Shown: one piece after another, positions 37,318 to 48,637 of the stretch
How the letters are laid out: each line of letters opens with the position of its first letter
How positions within the stretch are numbered: position 1 is the first letter of the stretch
From: Salinibacterium sp. NK8237
GTDB lineage: Bacteria; Actinomycetota; Actinomycetes; Actinomycetales; Microbacteriaceae
Assembly (NCBI RefSeq): GCF_015864955.1
Contig: NZ_JADYWE010000003.1
Location: forward strand, 190,862-254,861
Length of the DNA stretch: 64,000 nt
Direction of reading: 5' to 3'
Notes under the pieces: model-generated
Told to the model about the DNA's origin: nothing
Databases searched by the model: none
The model's input: the letters and a program-made list of their open reading frames with translations, nothing else
Position numbers and translations under genes: made by a program

Positions 37318-37323
37318 TACCAT
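37318..37323 (+). promoter_or_regulatory. Putative -10 hexamer (TACCAT) for leaderless hisC
   Basis: TACCAT, then 7 nt, then GTG 37331. The GGTGGA in between touches the start codon and is too near for a normal ribosome site. Confidence 0.5.
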
Positions 37324-37330
37324 TGGTGGA

Positions 37331-38419
37331 GTGACTTCGCTATCAGATCTCCCCATTCGTGATGACCTCCGCGGTCGCACTCCCTACGGTGCACCAACCG
37401 ATCCGGTTCGCATCCAGCTGAACGTCAACGAAAACACGCATCCGATTCCGGAGGCGGTCGCTACCGACATCGTCATGGCTCTTGCCGGCGCTGTCATGAA
37501 TGCCAACCGCTACCCCGACCGCGAATTCACTGAACTCCGCGAATCACTTGCGGCCTACCTCGGTCACGGCCTTGCTGCCGACAACATCTGGGCGGCCAAT
37601 GGTTCCAACGAAGTGCTTCAGCAGACGCTTCAGGCTTTCGGCGGGCCAGGTCGTCGCGTGCTTGGCTTTCCGCCCACCTACTCGATGCACTCCATCATCG
37701 CCTCGGGCACCGGCACCGAGTGGGTTACGGCACCGCGCGATCCTGGCTACGACATCACGCCCGAGAGCGTCGTTGCCGCAATCGCTGAGCACACGCCCGA
37801 CGTCGTTTTTCTCTGTTCCCCTAACAATCCCACTGGTACTCCGGTCAGCAATGACACGATCGTCGCGGCGTACGACGCTACCGATGGCATCGTGCTCGTC
37901 GACGAAGCGTATGCCGAGTTCTCCGATCGCGAATCGGCTCTCGCGCTGCTCGAAGGTCGCCCGCGACTTCTCGTGTCCCGCACGATGAGCAAGGCATTCG
38001 CCTTCGCCGGTGCCCGAGTGGGCTATCTCGCCGCTGATCCGGCAATTGCCGATGCCCTGCGTTTGGTGCGACTTCCGTATCACCTGTCTGCACTCACGCA
38101 GGCGGCGGCCGTTGCCGCACTGGCCCACGCTCCCGCAATGCTTGCGATGGTCGACGAGATCAAGGCGCAGCGTGATCGCATGAGCGCCGGACTTGAAGCA
38201 TTGGGGTTCACCCCGGTGCCCAGCGAGTCCAACTTCGTATTGTTTGGCAACGTAGCTGATCCTCAGGAGCTGTTCCACAAGCTCCTTATCCAGGACATCC
38301 TGATCCGCGACGTCGGCATCCCGCACCACTTGCGGGTCACCGCGGGTACCGAAGAAGAAACGACTGCGTTCTTGGATGCGATGGCCGACCTCCAGACGCT
38401 CGGTAGAGTTGAACAATGA
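37331..38419 (+). CDS. hisC: Histidinol-phosphate aminotransferase
   Basis: A 362-residue PLP enzyme of fold type [12 protein letters not shown] near residue 30 and the PLP lysine in [16 protein letters not shown] near residue 220 identify it. It transaminates imidazole acetol phosphate. GTG 37331 was chosen for family length and its TANNNT context. It overlaps hisB by 4 bp. hisD, which often precedes hisC, is not next to it here. Confidence 0.95.
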   Translation: MTSLSDLPIRDDLRGRTPYGAPTDPVRIQLNVNENTHPIPEAVATDIVMALAGAVMNANRYPDREFTELRESLAAYLGHGLAADNIWAANGSNEVLQQTLQAFGGPGRRVLGFPPTYSMHSIIASGTGTEWVTAPRDPGYDITPESVVAAIAEHTPDVVFLCSPNNPTGTPVSNDTIVAAYDATDGIVLVDEAYAEFSDRESALALLEGRPRLLVSRTMSKAFAFAGARVGYLAADPAIADALRLVRLPYHLSALTQAAAVAALAHAPAMLAMVDEIKAQRDRMSAGLEALGFTPVPSESNFVLFGNVADPQELFHKLLIQDILIRDVGIPHHLRVTAGTEEETTAFLDAMADLQTLGRVEQ

Positions 38420-39021
38420 CCTCACAGCGCACCGCGACAATTACGCGCGAAACCAGCGAGTCGAGCATCGAGCTTTCGATCAATCTCGACGGCACCGGCA
38501 CCTCATCTATCGACACAAGCGTGCCCTTCTATGACCACATGCTGACGGCGTTCTCGAAGCACTCGCTCATCGACCTCACCGTCAAGGCCACTGGGGATAC
38601 GCACATCGATGTGCACCACACTGTCGAAGACATTGGCATTGCGCTCGGAATGGCCATCAGGCAGGCACTCGGCACGAAGGTCGGCATTTCGCGCTACGGT
38701 GACGCACTTGTTCCTCTCGATGAGGCCCTCGTGCGTGCTGTTGTTGACGTCTCTGGTCGTCCCTATCTCGTTCACACCGGCGAGCCTGCTGGCTTCGAGA
38801 TGCACCTTATTGGTGGACACTTCACCGGCTCGATGGTGCGTCACGTCTTTGAGGCGATCAGCTACAACGCGGGCATCACCGTCCACGTGACGGTTCTGGG
38901 TGGCCGCGACCCGCACCACATTGCTGAAGCTGAGTTCAAGGCCTTCGCTCGCGCGATGCGCGCCGCTGTGGAGCCGGATGCCCGGGTAACAGGCATTCCG
39001 TCGACGAAGGGTGCGCTCTAG
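38416..39021 (+). CDS. hisB: Imidazoleglycerol-phosphate dehydratase
   Basis: A 201-residue manganese enzyme. The two metal-binding repeats are seen: [15 protein letters not shown] with [16 protein letters not shown] (residues about 38-80), and [19 protein letters not shown] (about 135-153). It is the monofunctional form. ATGA overlap with hisC; hisH starts 1 bp after the stop. Confidence 0.97.
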   Translation: MTSQRTATITRETSESSIELSINLDGTGTSSIDTSVPFYDHMLTAFSKHSLIDLTVKATGDTHIDVHHTVEDIGIALGMAIRQALGTKVGISRYGDALVPLDEALVRAVVDVSGRPYLVHTGEPAGFEMHLIGGHFTGSMVRHVFEAISYNAGITVHVTVLGGRDPHHIAEAEFKAFARAMRAAVEPDARVTGIPSTKGAL

Positions 39022-39022
39022 A

Positions 39023-39655
39023 GTGGTTGCTCCTTCAGTTGTCATTCTCGATTACGGTTCCGGCAACATTCACTCCGCAGCGAAGGCTCTTGAGGCTGCT
39101 GGTGCGAACGTTCGCTTGAGTGCGGATCGTTCGGTCGCTGAGGCGGCTGACGGGCTCCTCGTGCCCGGCGTTGGTGCTTTTGCTGCTGTGATGTCGGCGC
39201 TCGAGTCAGTTCGCGGGGGCGCAATCATCGAGAAGCGCCTCACCGGAAGTCGCCCGGTTATGGGTATTTGTGTCGGCATGCAGGTGCTCTTCGCCTCGGG
39301 CGACGAACATGGTATTCAGACCGAAGGCCTCAACGAGTGGCCTGGTGTTGTAGAAAAGTTACCCGCCCCGGTTTTGCCGCACATGGGGTGGAATACTGTC
39401 GAGACTCCTGACGACACGACGCTGTTTGATTCGGTGCGCGACGAACGTTTCTATTTTGTGCACTCCTACGCCGCACAACAGTGGACGCTTGATGTTCAGC
39501 CACCTTTTCCGCAGCCGAAGCTCACGTGGGCAGACCATGGTGGCCGATTCTTGGCCGCGGTCGAAAACGGGCCATTGACTGCCACTCAATTTCACCCCGA
39601 GAAGTCGGGCGAAGCTGGAATCCGACTACTAAGCAACTGGTTGAAGACCTTCTGA
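39023..39655 (+). CDS. hisH: Imidazole glycerol phosphate synthase, glutamine amidotransferase subunit
   Basis: A 210-residue class I amidotransferase. Catalytic Cys in [14 protein letters not shown] (about residue 81), LPHMGWNTV, and the His/Glu pair in [12 protein letters not shown]. It feeds ammonia to HisF, which is not in this window. GTG 39023 directly follows the hisB stop. Confidence 0.95.
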   Translation: MVAPSVVILDYGSGNIHSAAKALEAAGANVRLSADRSVAEAADGLLVPGVGAFAAVMSALESVRGGAIIEKRLTGSRPVMGICVGMQVLFASGDEHGIQTEGLNEWPGVVEKLPAPVLPHMGWNTVETPDDTTLFDSVRDERFYFVHSYAAQQWTLDVQPPFPQPKLTWADHGGRFLAAVENGPLTATQFHPEKSGEAGIRLLSNWLKTF

Positions 39656-39734
39656 TTTTGCGTTGGTTCTACGTGCACTAGTATCGGATGCTTGTGCGCG
39701 GCGTTCCGCGGTCAGGTCTTTAGAGAGCGTATCT

Positions 39735-40484
39735 ATGAGCGAGTTCAACAAAACCCCCGGTCTAACCCTGCTGCCGGCAGTGGATGTAGCCGACGGCAAG
39801 GCAGTGCGCCTCACGCAGGGTGAGGCAGGCACTGAGAAGAGTTACGGTGATCCGTGCGCTGCGGCTCACGACTGGGCCGATCAGGGTGCCGAGTGGATTC
39901 ACCTCGTTGACCTCGACGCTGCATTCGGTCGTGGCGACAACCACGCGATGATCAAGAAGGTCATCAAGTCGACGCCGAAGCGCGTCAATATCGAACTTTC
40001 GGGCGGTATCCGCGACGATGAGTCGTTGGAATCAGCCCTCGCCACCGGTGCGAAGCGCATCAACCTTGGTACCGCTGCGTTGGAGAATCCCGAGTGGGCT
40101 GCTCACGTTATTGCCGAATATGGTGAGGCCATTGCTGTTGGTCTTGACGTTCGCGGCACGACGTTGGCTGCTCGCGGCTGGACTCAAGAGGGTGGCGACA
40201 TTTGGACAGTTCTCGATCGCCTTGAATCCGCTGGATGCTGCCGCTACGTCGTTACTGATGTCACTAAAGACGGCACGCTGCAGGGCCCCAACATCGAACT
40301 GCTTCGCCAGGTCATGGAGCGCACACACCGTCCGGTCATTGCCTCTGGCGGAATCTCGAGCCTGGACGACCTTATTGAACTGCGCGAACTTGTTCCGCAG
40401 GGTCTTGAGGGTGCGATTGTCGGCAAGGCGCTCTACGCGAAGGCATTCACGCTCGCTGAAGCGCTCGACGTCTCCTCGCACTAA
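39735..40484 (+). CDS. priA: Phosphoribosyl isomerase (HisA, or bifunctional PriA)
   Basis: A 249-residue TIM-barrel. The first catalytic Asp is in [15 protein letters not shown] (residue about 17) and the second in [43 protein letters not shown] is the typical actinobacterial block (given here as [13 protein letters not shown] then [15 protein letters not shown]). In many actinobacteria this enzyme also does the TrpF step; whether it does so here depends on absence of trpF elsewhere. Start ATG 39735 fits family length. Confidence 0.93.
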   Translation: MSEFNKTPGLTLLPAVDVADGKAVRLTQGEAGTEKSYGDPCAAAHDWADQGAEWIHLVDLDAAFGRGDNHAMIKKVIKSTPKRVNIELSGGIRDDESLESALATGAKRINLGTAALENPEWAAHVIAEYGEAIAVGLDVRGTTLAARGWTQEGGDIWTVLDRLESAGCCRYVVTDVTKDGTLQGPNIELLRQVMERTHRPVIASGGISSLDDLIELRELVPQGLEGAIVGKALYAKAFTLAEALDVSSH

Positions 40485-40543
40485 CCGAACCATCTCGCAG
40501 GCGCGCACACGGAAACTGACCTAGCACTGACACGGGAGCTGAC

Positions 40544-41332
40544 ATGGGCGACGAAATGAACGCAACAGATTCCGCAGGCGTGCCGTGGGAGGGTCGTTCC
40601 TTTGAGCCCAACGCAGCACCGGATGACGATGGCAGTGCTCCTGAAGCGCTCATGGCCACGATCACCCGCTTTCATTCTGGTGTGGGAACCGAGGCCGAGG
40701 TCGTTGATCAGGTTCGCGAGTCCCGCCTTCTGATCCCGCTGCTTGCCAAGGCAGGGGAGACGGCGACGTCCCCCAAGGGGCTCACCATTGACAAGACTCA
40801 AGAGCTTTCGATCGTGACTGTCACGGGGCCAGATGGTCGCGCCGTGTTACCCGTATTCAGTTCCGTTGAAGCCATGAAGGCGTGGAACCCAGATGCTCGG
40901 CCGGTTCCAGCGGCAGGCACTCGTGTGGCGCTTGCGGCCGCGAGCGAAAACACTGATTTGGTCATCATAGATCCGCTCAGCGACAGCGAGTTCATTCTTC
41001 GTCGACCGGCAGTGTGGGCGATCGCGCAGTCTGTTCCGTGGACGCCGAGCTTCTTGCGTGCCGATGTGCGGGACGAGTTCGTGGCATCCGCAGAGAGCGA
41101 AGAATATGTCGCTGACATCCAGCTATTGGCCGGCGACCCCGGTGCACGGTTGCATGGCCCCGAGTTGGTCGTTCAGGTAGCGATGCGCGAGGGGCTTGAC
41201 CGCGACACCTTAGATTCGGTTATGGAGCGGATGCGCGAACGCTGGAGTGCTTCTGAACTCATCGCCCAGTCGGTCGATTCGCTCGCAGTCCAGGTCGTTC
41301 GCGCACCAGCGGCTGGCTTGCCCACTGCCTGA
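40544..41332 (+). CDS. SseB-family protein
   Basis: A 262-residue protein with an SseB N-terminal-type domain: ESRLLIPLLAKAGE, then DKTQELSIVTVTGPDGRAVLPVFSS and LVIIDPLSDSEFILRRPAVWA. Such genes commonly lie after hisA/priA in actinobacteria. No enzymatic motif is visible and function is unknown. The ATG has GGGAG at 6 nt upstream. Confidence 0.82.
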   Translation: MGDEMNATDSAGVPWEGRSFEPNAAPDDDGSAPEALMATITRFHSGVGTEAEVVDQVRESRLLIPLLAKAGETATSPKGLTIDKTQELSIVTVTGPDGRAVLPVFSSVEAMKAWNPDARPVPAAGTRVALAAASENTDLVIIDPLSDSEFILRRPAVWAIAQSVPWTPSFLRADVRDEFVASAESEEYVADIQLLAGDPGARLHGPELVVQVAMREGLDRDTLDSVMERMRERWSASELIAQSVDSLAVQVVRAPAAGLPTA

Positions 41333-41369
41333 CGTGCCCACTAGCTGACTGCAGTTAGCGGGCGCCGTC

Positions 41370-41720
41370 TTAGTTGACGGGGCCGGTGTACTTTTCGCCT
41401 GGGCCCTTGCCTGGGGCATCGGGAAACCGCGACTCTTCGCGGAAGGCGAGCTGAACCGAGCGGAGTCCGTCACGAAGCGGGCGAGCATGGTGGTCGCCGA
41501 TCTCAGGCGCGGCGGCGGTTACGAGGCCGGCAAGCGCAGTAATTAGTTTGCGGGCTTCGTCGAGGTCCTTCTCTGACTCCGCATCCGGGCCATCAGAAAG
41601 GCCGAGTTTCACGGCGGCAGCGCTGAGCATGTGCACGGCGACGGTGTTGATTACCTCGACTGCGGGCACTTCTGAGATGTCTCGTGCTTCATTTGTCTCG
41701 TCTGGGGTGGGCTCGCTCAT
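41370..41720 (-). CDS. DUF1844 domain protein
   Basis: A 116-residue protein with an acidic N-terminus and a helical DUF1844 core (VEVINTVAVHMLSAAAVKLGL, here VEVINTVAVHMLSA then AAVKLGL, and DLDEARKLITALAGL). Function unknown. GAAGGA precedes the ATG at good spacing. It is convergent with the SseB-family gene and divergent from infC, a common actinobacterial arrangement. Confidence 0.85.
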   Translation of the reverse strand: MSEPTPDETNEARDISEVPAVEVINTVAVHMLSAAAVKLGLSDGPDAESEKDLDEARKLITALAGLVTAAAPEIGDHHARPLRDGLRSVQLAFREESRFPDAPGKGPGEKYTGPVN

Positions 41721-42044
41721 GATGTCCTTCGCTTATTGGGGTTCGCTCTGCTATTCTTATGCAGGCCCGGGGCTCGCCCCGGTTACGAAAGTGGAGATTC
41801 TCCCACCTGTCAACCGCATACAAGGTTACCGGGTAGTTACACCCCGCACAGTTCGTTTGCGGTGCAATACGCATGATCAGGTTCCTGACTGTGTGAATTG
41901 TTCCGGATGTCGGCTGCGCAGCTTTAAAGGGTGATGCAGCTCTGGCTGCGTGACGATCCTCTTTCGTGCCACGGCATCCGCCGAACTGCGTTGATCAAAC
42001 GAATACCGTTTGTCTGCGCACCACGAAATGTAAGGAGAATACGC
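41721..42044 (+). promoter_or_regulatory. infC 5' leader/intergenic region
   Basis: 324 bp without a protein gene. TATTCT near 41753 could be a -10. It is followed by a GC-rich perfect hairpin CCGGGG-CTCG-CCCCGG at 41767-41782. The rest has no terminator or recognisable riboswitch that I can identify, and TAAGGAG lies immediately before the infC start. A long leader fits regulation of translation-factor and ribosomal-protein operons, but no mechanism can be read. Confidence 0.5.
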
Positions 42045-42647
42045 ATCAGCGATCCCCGTACCAACGACCGAATCCGAGTCCCTGAGGTCCGTCTTGTCGG
42101 ACCCGGTGGCGAACAAGTCGGTGTCGTCTCCATTGACGTCGCCCTCAAGCTCGCCCAAGAGGCAGATCTTGATTTGGTCGAGGTAGCTCCCAGCTCTAAG
42201 CCTCCCGTTGCCAAGATTATGGATTACGGCAAGTTCAAGTACGAAGAGGCGCAGAAGGCGAAAGAAGCTCGTCGCAACCAGACGAACACGATTCTCAAAG
42301 AGGTTCGTTTCCGTCTCAAGATCGACAAGCACGACTACGAAACCAAGCGCAAGCGTGCCGAAGGATTCCTCGCCGGCGGCGACAAGGTCAAAGCAATGAT
42401 CTTGTTCCGTGGCCGTGAGCAGTCTCGCCCCGATCAGGGTGTGCGTTTGCTTCAGAAGTTTGCCGAAGATGTGTCCGAGTTCGGTTCTATTGAATCGACA
42501 CCGACTATTGACGGTCGCAACATGGTCATGATTATTGGCCCACACAAGACCAAGGCAACAGCTAAGGCTGAAGCCGAGGCCCGCAAGGTAGCTAACAAGA
42601 AGCCTCGTGAGGCAGAAGTTCCAGAGAAAGAGGAGAAAGATGCCTAA
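42045..42647 (+). CDS. infC: Translation initiation factor IF-3 with non-AUG start (ATC)
   Basis: A 200-residue IF-3: N-terminal domain ([21 protein letters not shown]), linker ([20 protein letters not shown]), C-terminal domain ([19 protein letters not shown]) and a charged tail. The family starts a few residues before TNDRIR. No ATG, GTG or TTG lies there in frame, but TAAGGAG stands 7 nt before ATC at 42045. The first in-frame ATG upstream (41931) would add 38 unlike residues. IF-3 from a rare start codon is known in Escherichia coli (AUU), where IF-3 discriminates against its own mRNA. It overlaps rpmI by 8 bp. Confidence 0.93.
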   Translation: MSDPRTNDRIRVPEVRLVGPGGEQVGVVSIDVALKLAQEADLDLVEVAPSSKPPVAKIMDYGKFKYEEAQKAKEARRNQTNTILKEVRFRLKIDKHDYETKRKRAEGFLAGGDKVKAMILFRGREQSRPDQGVRLLQKFAEDVSEFGSIESTPTIDGRNMVMIIGPHKTKATAKAEAEARKVANKKPREAEVPEKEEKDA

Positions 42648-42834
42648 GCAGAAGACGCACTCAGGCACCAAGAAGCGTTTCAAGGTCACCGGTAGCGGCA
42701 AGGTCATGAAGCAGCAGGCGGGTATGCGACACAACCTCGAGGTTAAGAGCAGCAAGCGTAAGCGTGCACTCAACCAGGATCAGGTCATTGCGCCGCAGGA
42801 CGCCAAGACAATCAAGAAGCTTCTCGGTAAGTAA
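42640..42834 (+). CDS. rpmI: 50S ribosomal protein L35
   Basis: A 64-residue basic protein with the L35 signature [27 protein letters not shown] precedes the ATG inside the end of infC, so translation is coupled. rplT follows 18 bp later. Confidence 0.97.
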   Translation: MPKQKTHSGTKKRFKVTGSGKVMKQQAGMRHNLEVKSSKRKRALNQDQVIAPQDAKTIKKLLGK

Positions 42835-42852
42835 AGGGTTTAGGAATACATC

Positions 42853-43239
42853 ATGGCAAGAGTTAAAAGGGCGGTAAACGCTCACAAGAAGCGTCGGGTA
42901 ATCCTCGAACGCGCTAAGGGTTACCGCGGCCAGCGTTCGCGTCTGTACCGCAAGGCCAAGGAGCAGGTCACTCACTCCCTCCTCTACGCGTACCGCGACC
43001 GTCGCGCCCGCAAGGGTGAGTTCCGTCGTCTCTGGATCCAGCGCATCAACGCTGCGTCGCGCGCAAACGGCCTCACCTACAACCGTCTCATCCAGGGTTT
43101 GAACCTTGCTGGTGTGCAGGTTGACCGTCGTATCCTCGCTGACCTTGCGGTCACCGAGCCCGCCACGTTCGCGTCGCTGGTTGCAACCGCTAAGGCTGCA
43201 CTTCCTGCTGACACGTCGGCACCCCGTTCGGCTGCGTAA
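42853..43239 (+). CDS. rplT: 50S ribosomal protein L20
   Basis: A 128-residue L20: [35 protein letters not shown] and [17 protein letters not shown] are typical. L20 binds 23S rRNA early in assembly and in some bacteria represses this operon. It is the last gene before a long terminator hairpin. Confidence 0.98.
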   Translation: MARVKRAVNAHKKRRVILERAKGYRGQRSRLYRKAKEQVTHSLLYAYRDRRARKGEFRRLWIQRINAASRANGLTYNRLIQGLNLAGVQVDRRILADLAVTEPATFASLVATAKAALPADTSAPRSAA

Positions 43240-43261
43240 CTAGCCGCACAACTATTCGTGC

Positions 43262-43308
43262 AATCGGCACGCTGTAGCGACCAATTTGGTCCCTACAGCG
43301 TGCCGATT
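43262..43308 (+). terminator. Long terminator hairpin after infC-rpmI-rplT
   Basis: AATCGGCACGCTGTAG and CTACAGCGTGCCGATT form a perfect 16-bp stem; past a C-C mismatch it continues as GACCAA-T-TTGGTC, giving a stem of about 22 pairs closed by a single-nucleotide loop on paper. TCTCGT follows. Confidence 0.85.
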
Positions 43309-43331
43309 CTCGTATGTGCGGGGCGCGAGCT

Positions 43332-43337
43332 TAGGGT
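43332..43337 (+). promoter_or_regulatory. Putative -10 hexamer (TAGGGT) for leaderless rRNA methyltransferase gene
   Basis: TAGGGT, 7 nt, GTG 43345, with no ribosome binding site between. Confidence 0.5.
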
Positions 43338-43344
43338 TAGTGTC

Positions 43345-44148
43345 GTGATTGATAACCCGCGCTCGCCACGTGTACGAGCAGTGGCCAAACTTGCAAAGAA
43401 GAGTGCCCGGTCTGAGACCGGGCTTTTTCTCTTGGAAGGCCCCCAATCCGTAGCTGAAGCTCTCGAGTTCCGCCCGGATCTCTTGGTCGAGCTTTATGCC
43501 ACCCCTACTGCTCTTGAACGCCACAGCAACCTCGCTCGTGCCGCCGAAGCAGCGGAGATCGAAATCGAGTTCGTCTCTGAGCAGGTGCTCGAGACAATGG
43601 CAGACACCGTGACTCCTCAGGGCATTCTCGCGGTCTGCCGTCAGTTCCCGACGTCGGTCAAAGACCTTCTGTCTGGCGGGCCCAAGTTGATCGCAATTCT
43701 TGAAGAGGTCCGTGATCCTGGCAACGCCGGCACGATCATTCGTGCTGCGGATGCCGCTGGTGCCGATGGCGTGATTCTTACGGGTCGCAGCGTTGACCTT
43801 TACAACCCCAAAGTCGTGCGCGCCACGACGGGATCTCTGTTCCATCTTCCGGTTGCCGTCGGTGTTGAGCTCGAAGCGGTGCTGGAGCGCGTCAAGGGCG
43901 AGGGCATGCGTGTTCTTGCCGCCGATATCAAGGGCGGCGACTTGTTGGCCGCTCGCAATGAGGGTGTGCTTGATAAGCCCTCGGCGTGGCTGTTTGGCAA
44001 TGAAGCTCGTGGTCTGACTGACGAGCACTATGCGTTGGCTGATTGGGTTATTTCGGTGCCGATCTACGGACATGCAGAGTCGATGAACTTGGCTACTGCA
44101 GCATCCGTCTGCCTGTATGAGAGTGCTTTCGCGCAACGCAGCAACTAA
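43345..44148 (+). CDS. SpoU/TrmH-family RNA 2'-O-methyltransferase
   Basis: A 267-residue SPOUT enzyme. An N-terminal substrate-binding domain (FLLEGPQSVAEAL) precedes the knotted SAM domain with motif 1 EEVRDPGNAGTIIRAADAAG, motif 2 WLFGNEARGL and motif 3 VPIYGHAESMNLATAASV. It probably methylates 23S rRNA. GTG 43345 is chosen for family length and its -10 context; the region upstream is the terminator hairpin of the previous operon. Confidence 0.92.
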   Translation: MIDNPRSPRVRAVAKLAKKSARSETGLFLLEGPQSVAEALEFRPDLLVELYATPTALERHSNLARAAEAAEIEIEFVSEQVLETMADTVTPQGILAVCRQFPTSVKDLLSGGPKLIAILEEVRDPGNAGTIIRAADAAGADGVILTGRSVDLYNPKVVRATTGSLFHLPVAVGVELEAVLERVKGEGMRVLAADIKGGDLLAARNEGVLDKPSAWLFGNEARGLTDEHYALADWVISVPIYGHAESMNLATAASVCLYESAFAQRSN

Positions 44149-44229
44149 TCGACACCGGTGCTCGTGATTTAGTGTCACGACCGTGTTACATCTAGGCGCG
44201 TCGATTGACCCTCGTTGTAGGCGTGTGTT

Positions 44230-44235
44230 TATCTT
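44230..44235 (+). promoter_or_regulatory. Putative promoter of the glutamate-type ABC operon
   Basis: TATCTT ends 5 nt before ATG 44241. TTGACC at 44205-44210 is a good -35, giving 19 nt to this hexamer (17 nt to the overlapping TTTATC). No Shine-Dalgarno is visible. Confidence 0.45.
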
Positions 44236-44240
44236 GGTGA

Positions 44241-44993
44241 ATGGCAGCGCAGAGCGGTGAACCTCTGGTCGTTATCGACCACGTCAACAAACATTACGGT
44301 GAGCTGCACGTGCTCAAAGACATCTCCACCACGATTAAACGTGGCGAGGTAGTTGTCGTTATTGGGCCAAGTGGCTCGGGAAAGTCCACGCTCTGTCGTG
44401 CGATTAACCGGCTCGAGACCATTGACGACGGCACCATCACTATTGATGGCAAGTTGCTTCCCGAAGAGGGGGCTGGCCTCGCCAAGCTGCGCGCAGACGT
44501 CGGCATGGTGTTCCAGTCCTTCAACCTCTTTGCTCACAAGACGATTCTTGAGAACGTTACGCTTGGCCCGCGCCGTGTGCGCAAGATTTCCAAGGCTGAG
44601 GCTGACAAGCACGCGATGGAGCTGCTCGACCGCGTTGGTATCGGCAACCAGGCATCCAAGATGCCTGCCCAGCTTTCTGGTGGGCAGCAACAGCGGGTTG
44701 CTATCGCCCGTTCACTCGCTATGGACCCGAAGATCATCCTGCTTGACGAGCCCACCTCGGCGCTCGACCCAGAAATGATCAACGAGGTTCTCGATGTCAT
44801 GGTGCAGCTCGCTAAAGACGGCATGACGATGCTTGTGGTCACCCACGAAATGGGCTTCGCTCGCAAGGCTGCCGACCGCGTCATCTTCATGGCGGATGGC
44901 GAAATCGTCGAAGAGGCAGAGCCGGAGCAGTTCTTCACCAACCCCCAATCTCCGAGAGCGCAAGACTTCCTCTCGAAAATTCTTACCCACTAA
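44241..44993 (+). CDS. gluA: Amino acid ABC transporter ATP-binding protein (glutamate/glutamine type)
   Basis: A 250-residue PAAT-family ATPase: Walker [19 protein letters not shown] (about residue 38), signature [15 protein letters not shown], Walker B IILLDEPTSALD, and the family-typical VTHEMGFARKAADRVIFM. It powers the permease encoded by the next genes (gluB-gluC-gluD order as in Corynebacterium). It appears to head the operon with a promoter directly at its start. Confidence 0.93.
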   Translation: MAAQSGEPLVVIDHVNKHYGELHVLKDISTTIKRGEVVVVIGPSGSGKSTLCRAINRLETIDDGTITIDGKLLPEEGAGLAKLRADVGMVFQSFNLFAHKTILENVTLGPRRVRKISKAEADKHAMELLDRVGIGNQASKMPAQLSGGQQQRVAIARSLAMDPKIILLDEPTSALDPEMINEVLDVMVQLAKDGMTMLVVTHEMGFARKAADRVIFMADGEIVEEAEPEQFFTNPQSPRAQDFLSKILTH

Positions 44994-45030
44994 CTCAGCG
45001 GGTAATCCCCACAGCAGCAAGGAGAAAAAC

Positions 45031-45903
45031 ATGAGACTCAAAAAAGGTCTGATGATTTCTGCCATCGCCGCCGTAGGCCTTCTTGGCCTCAGCGCGTGTG
45101 CAGCAGACACTTCGTCTACTACCGACAGCGACATGGTCGTTCCCGATTTCGAAGCCGGCACCACCATGGCTGACCTCGCTGATGCAGGATCGATCACCAT
45201 CGGTACCAAGTTTGATCAGCCGCTGTTCGGTCTCGTTGGCCCGACAGGCGAGCCTGTTGGATTCGACGTAGAGATCGGCAAGATCATTGCGTCGTCGCTC
45301 GGCATTAGCGAAGACAACATCGAGTGGGTAGAGACAGTTTCTGCCAACCGCGAGACGTTCATTGAGAACGGCACCGTTGACATCGTTATCGCCACGTACA
45401 CGATTAACGACGATCGCAAGGAAGTTATTTCCTTCGCCGGGCCGTACTACAACGCAGGTCAGGACATCCTCGTCCTCGACGGTAACCCCGAGGGCATCAC
45501 TGGCCCCGAGGACCTCGCAGGCATGGATGTCTGCAGCGTTGCTGGTTCGACTTCAGAGGCGAACATCGCTGAGTACGACGTCAACCTCATCACTACTGAC
45601 ACGTACTCGAACTGCCTCGAGCCGCTTCGTAACGGCAACGTTGTTGCGGTCACCACGGACAACGTGATTTTGGCCGGCCTCGCCGACCAGAACCCTGGTG
45701 AGTTCGAAGTTCTGAGCAACCCGTTCACTGAGGAGCCTTACGGAATCGGGCTTGGCCACGATGACGATGAGTTCCGCGACTACATCAACGATGTGCTCGA
45801 GGCCTCCTACTCCGACGGTTCGTGGGATGAGGCATGGAACACAACTGCAGGTCAGGTTCTGAAGCTGCCGACCCCGCCGGCTGTTGACCGTTACAGCAAC
45901 TAA
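45031..45903 (+). CDS. gluB: Amino acid ABC transporter substrate-binding lipoprotein
   Basis: A 290-residue binding protein. Lipobox LLGLSACA places the lipidated Cys near residue 23. The mature fold reads FDQPLFGLVGPTGEPVGFDVEIG, NGTVDIVIATYTIND and CSVAGSTSEANI, typical of family 3 glutamate/glutamine receptors (segments shortened). AAGGAG precedes ATG 45031. It is 37 bp after the ATPase gene. Confidence 0.94.
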   Translation: MRLKKGLMISAIAAVGLLGLSACAADTSSTTDSDMVVPDFEAGTTMADLADAGSITIGTKFDQPLFGLVGPTGEPVGFDVEIGKIIASSLGISEDNIEWVETVSANRETFIENGTVDIVIATYTINDDRKEVISFAGPYYNAGQDILVLDGNPEGITGPEDLAGMDVCSVAGSTSEANIAEYDVNLITTDTYSNCLEPLRNGNVVAVTTDNVILAGLADQNPGEFEVLSNPFTEEPYGIGLGHDDDEFRDYINDVLEASYSDGSWDEAWNTTAGQVLKLPTPPAVDRYSN

Positions 45904-45987
45904 CTAGTGTTTCCGGTGCTCGTTCGCGGCTAGGCCGCGGACGAGCACCACTCACGCTACTGCCCACAATTCTTCAGGAGGCTCTGG

Positions 45988-46652
45988 ATGGACGCCATCT
46001 CCAACGCGATTGACGCAATCATTGGCGTCACGCCGGTTTACTTTCAGGGTTTTCTGCAGACGCTCCTGTTATTGGCAATCTCGGGGGTCGGAGCCTTTTT
46101 CGTCGGCATCTTGATCGCCACGATGCGTATTTCGCCGGTTCCCTCGCTGCGATTGTTCGCCACGATTTACACCGAACTGCTGCGCAACATTCCGCTATTG
46201 CTCGTTCTATTTTTTTGCTCGACGGTTCTTCCCATTCTCGGTGTTGATCTTGACTTCTTCCTCTTAGCGGTTATAGGCCTGACGCTCTACACGTCGCCAT
46301 TCGTTGCCGAGGCTATCCGTTCTGGGTTCAACGGTGTCCCCGTGGGCCAAGCTGAAGCCGCTCGGAGCATCGGAATGGGTTTTACCCAAACCGTGGGCCT
46401 TGTGGTTTTACCCCAAGCGAGCCGGATGGTTGTCCCGCCGCTCATCAACGTTTTTATCGCCCTCACCAAGAACACCTCTGTCGCTGGGATCTTCTTCGTC
46501 AATGAGCTATTCAAAGGGACGTACGAGGCCGCCCGCGATTACGGCAACGCTGTCGTGATCACCCTGGTTTATGCGGCGGCACTCTATTTAGTCATTACCG
46601 TTCCGCTCGGCCTCATAGCCGGAGCGATTGAGAAGAAGGTCATGGTGCTGCG

Positions 46653-46656
<4 letters not shown>
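45988..46656 (+). CDS. gluC: Amino acid ABC transporter permease (first)
   Basis: A 222-residue permease with about five membrane helices and the EAA-like loop EAARSIGMGFTQTVGLVVLPQA (seen near residue 127, shortened here). AGGAGG lies shortly before the ATG. It overlaps the second permease by 4 bp, and the two probably form a heterodimer. Confidence 0.93.

Positions 46657-48636
<1,980 letters not shown>

Positions 48637-48637
<1 letters not shown>

Noticed and set aside
41931..42044. Upstream in-frame ATG as the start of infC
   Set aside because: The 38 extra residues are not IF-3-like and no Shine-Dalgarno precedes the ATG, whereas TAAGGAG lies just before ATC 42045.
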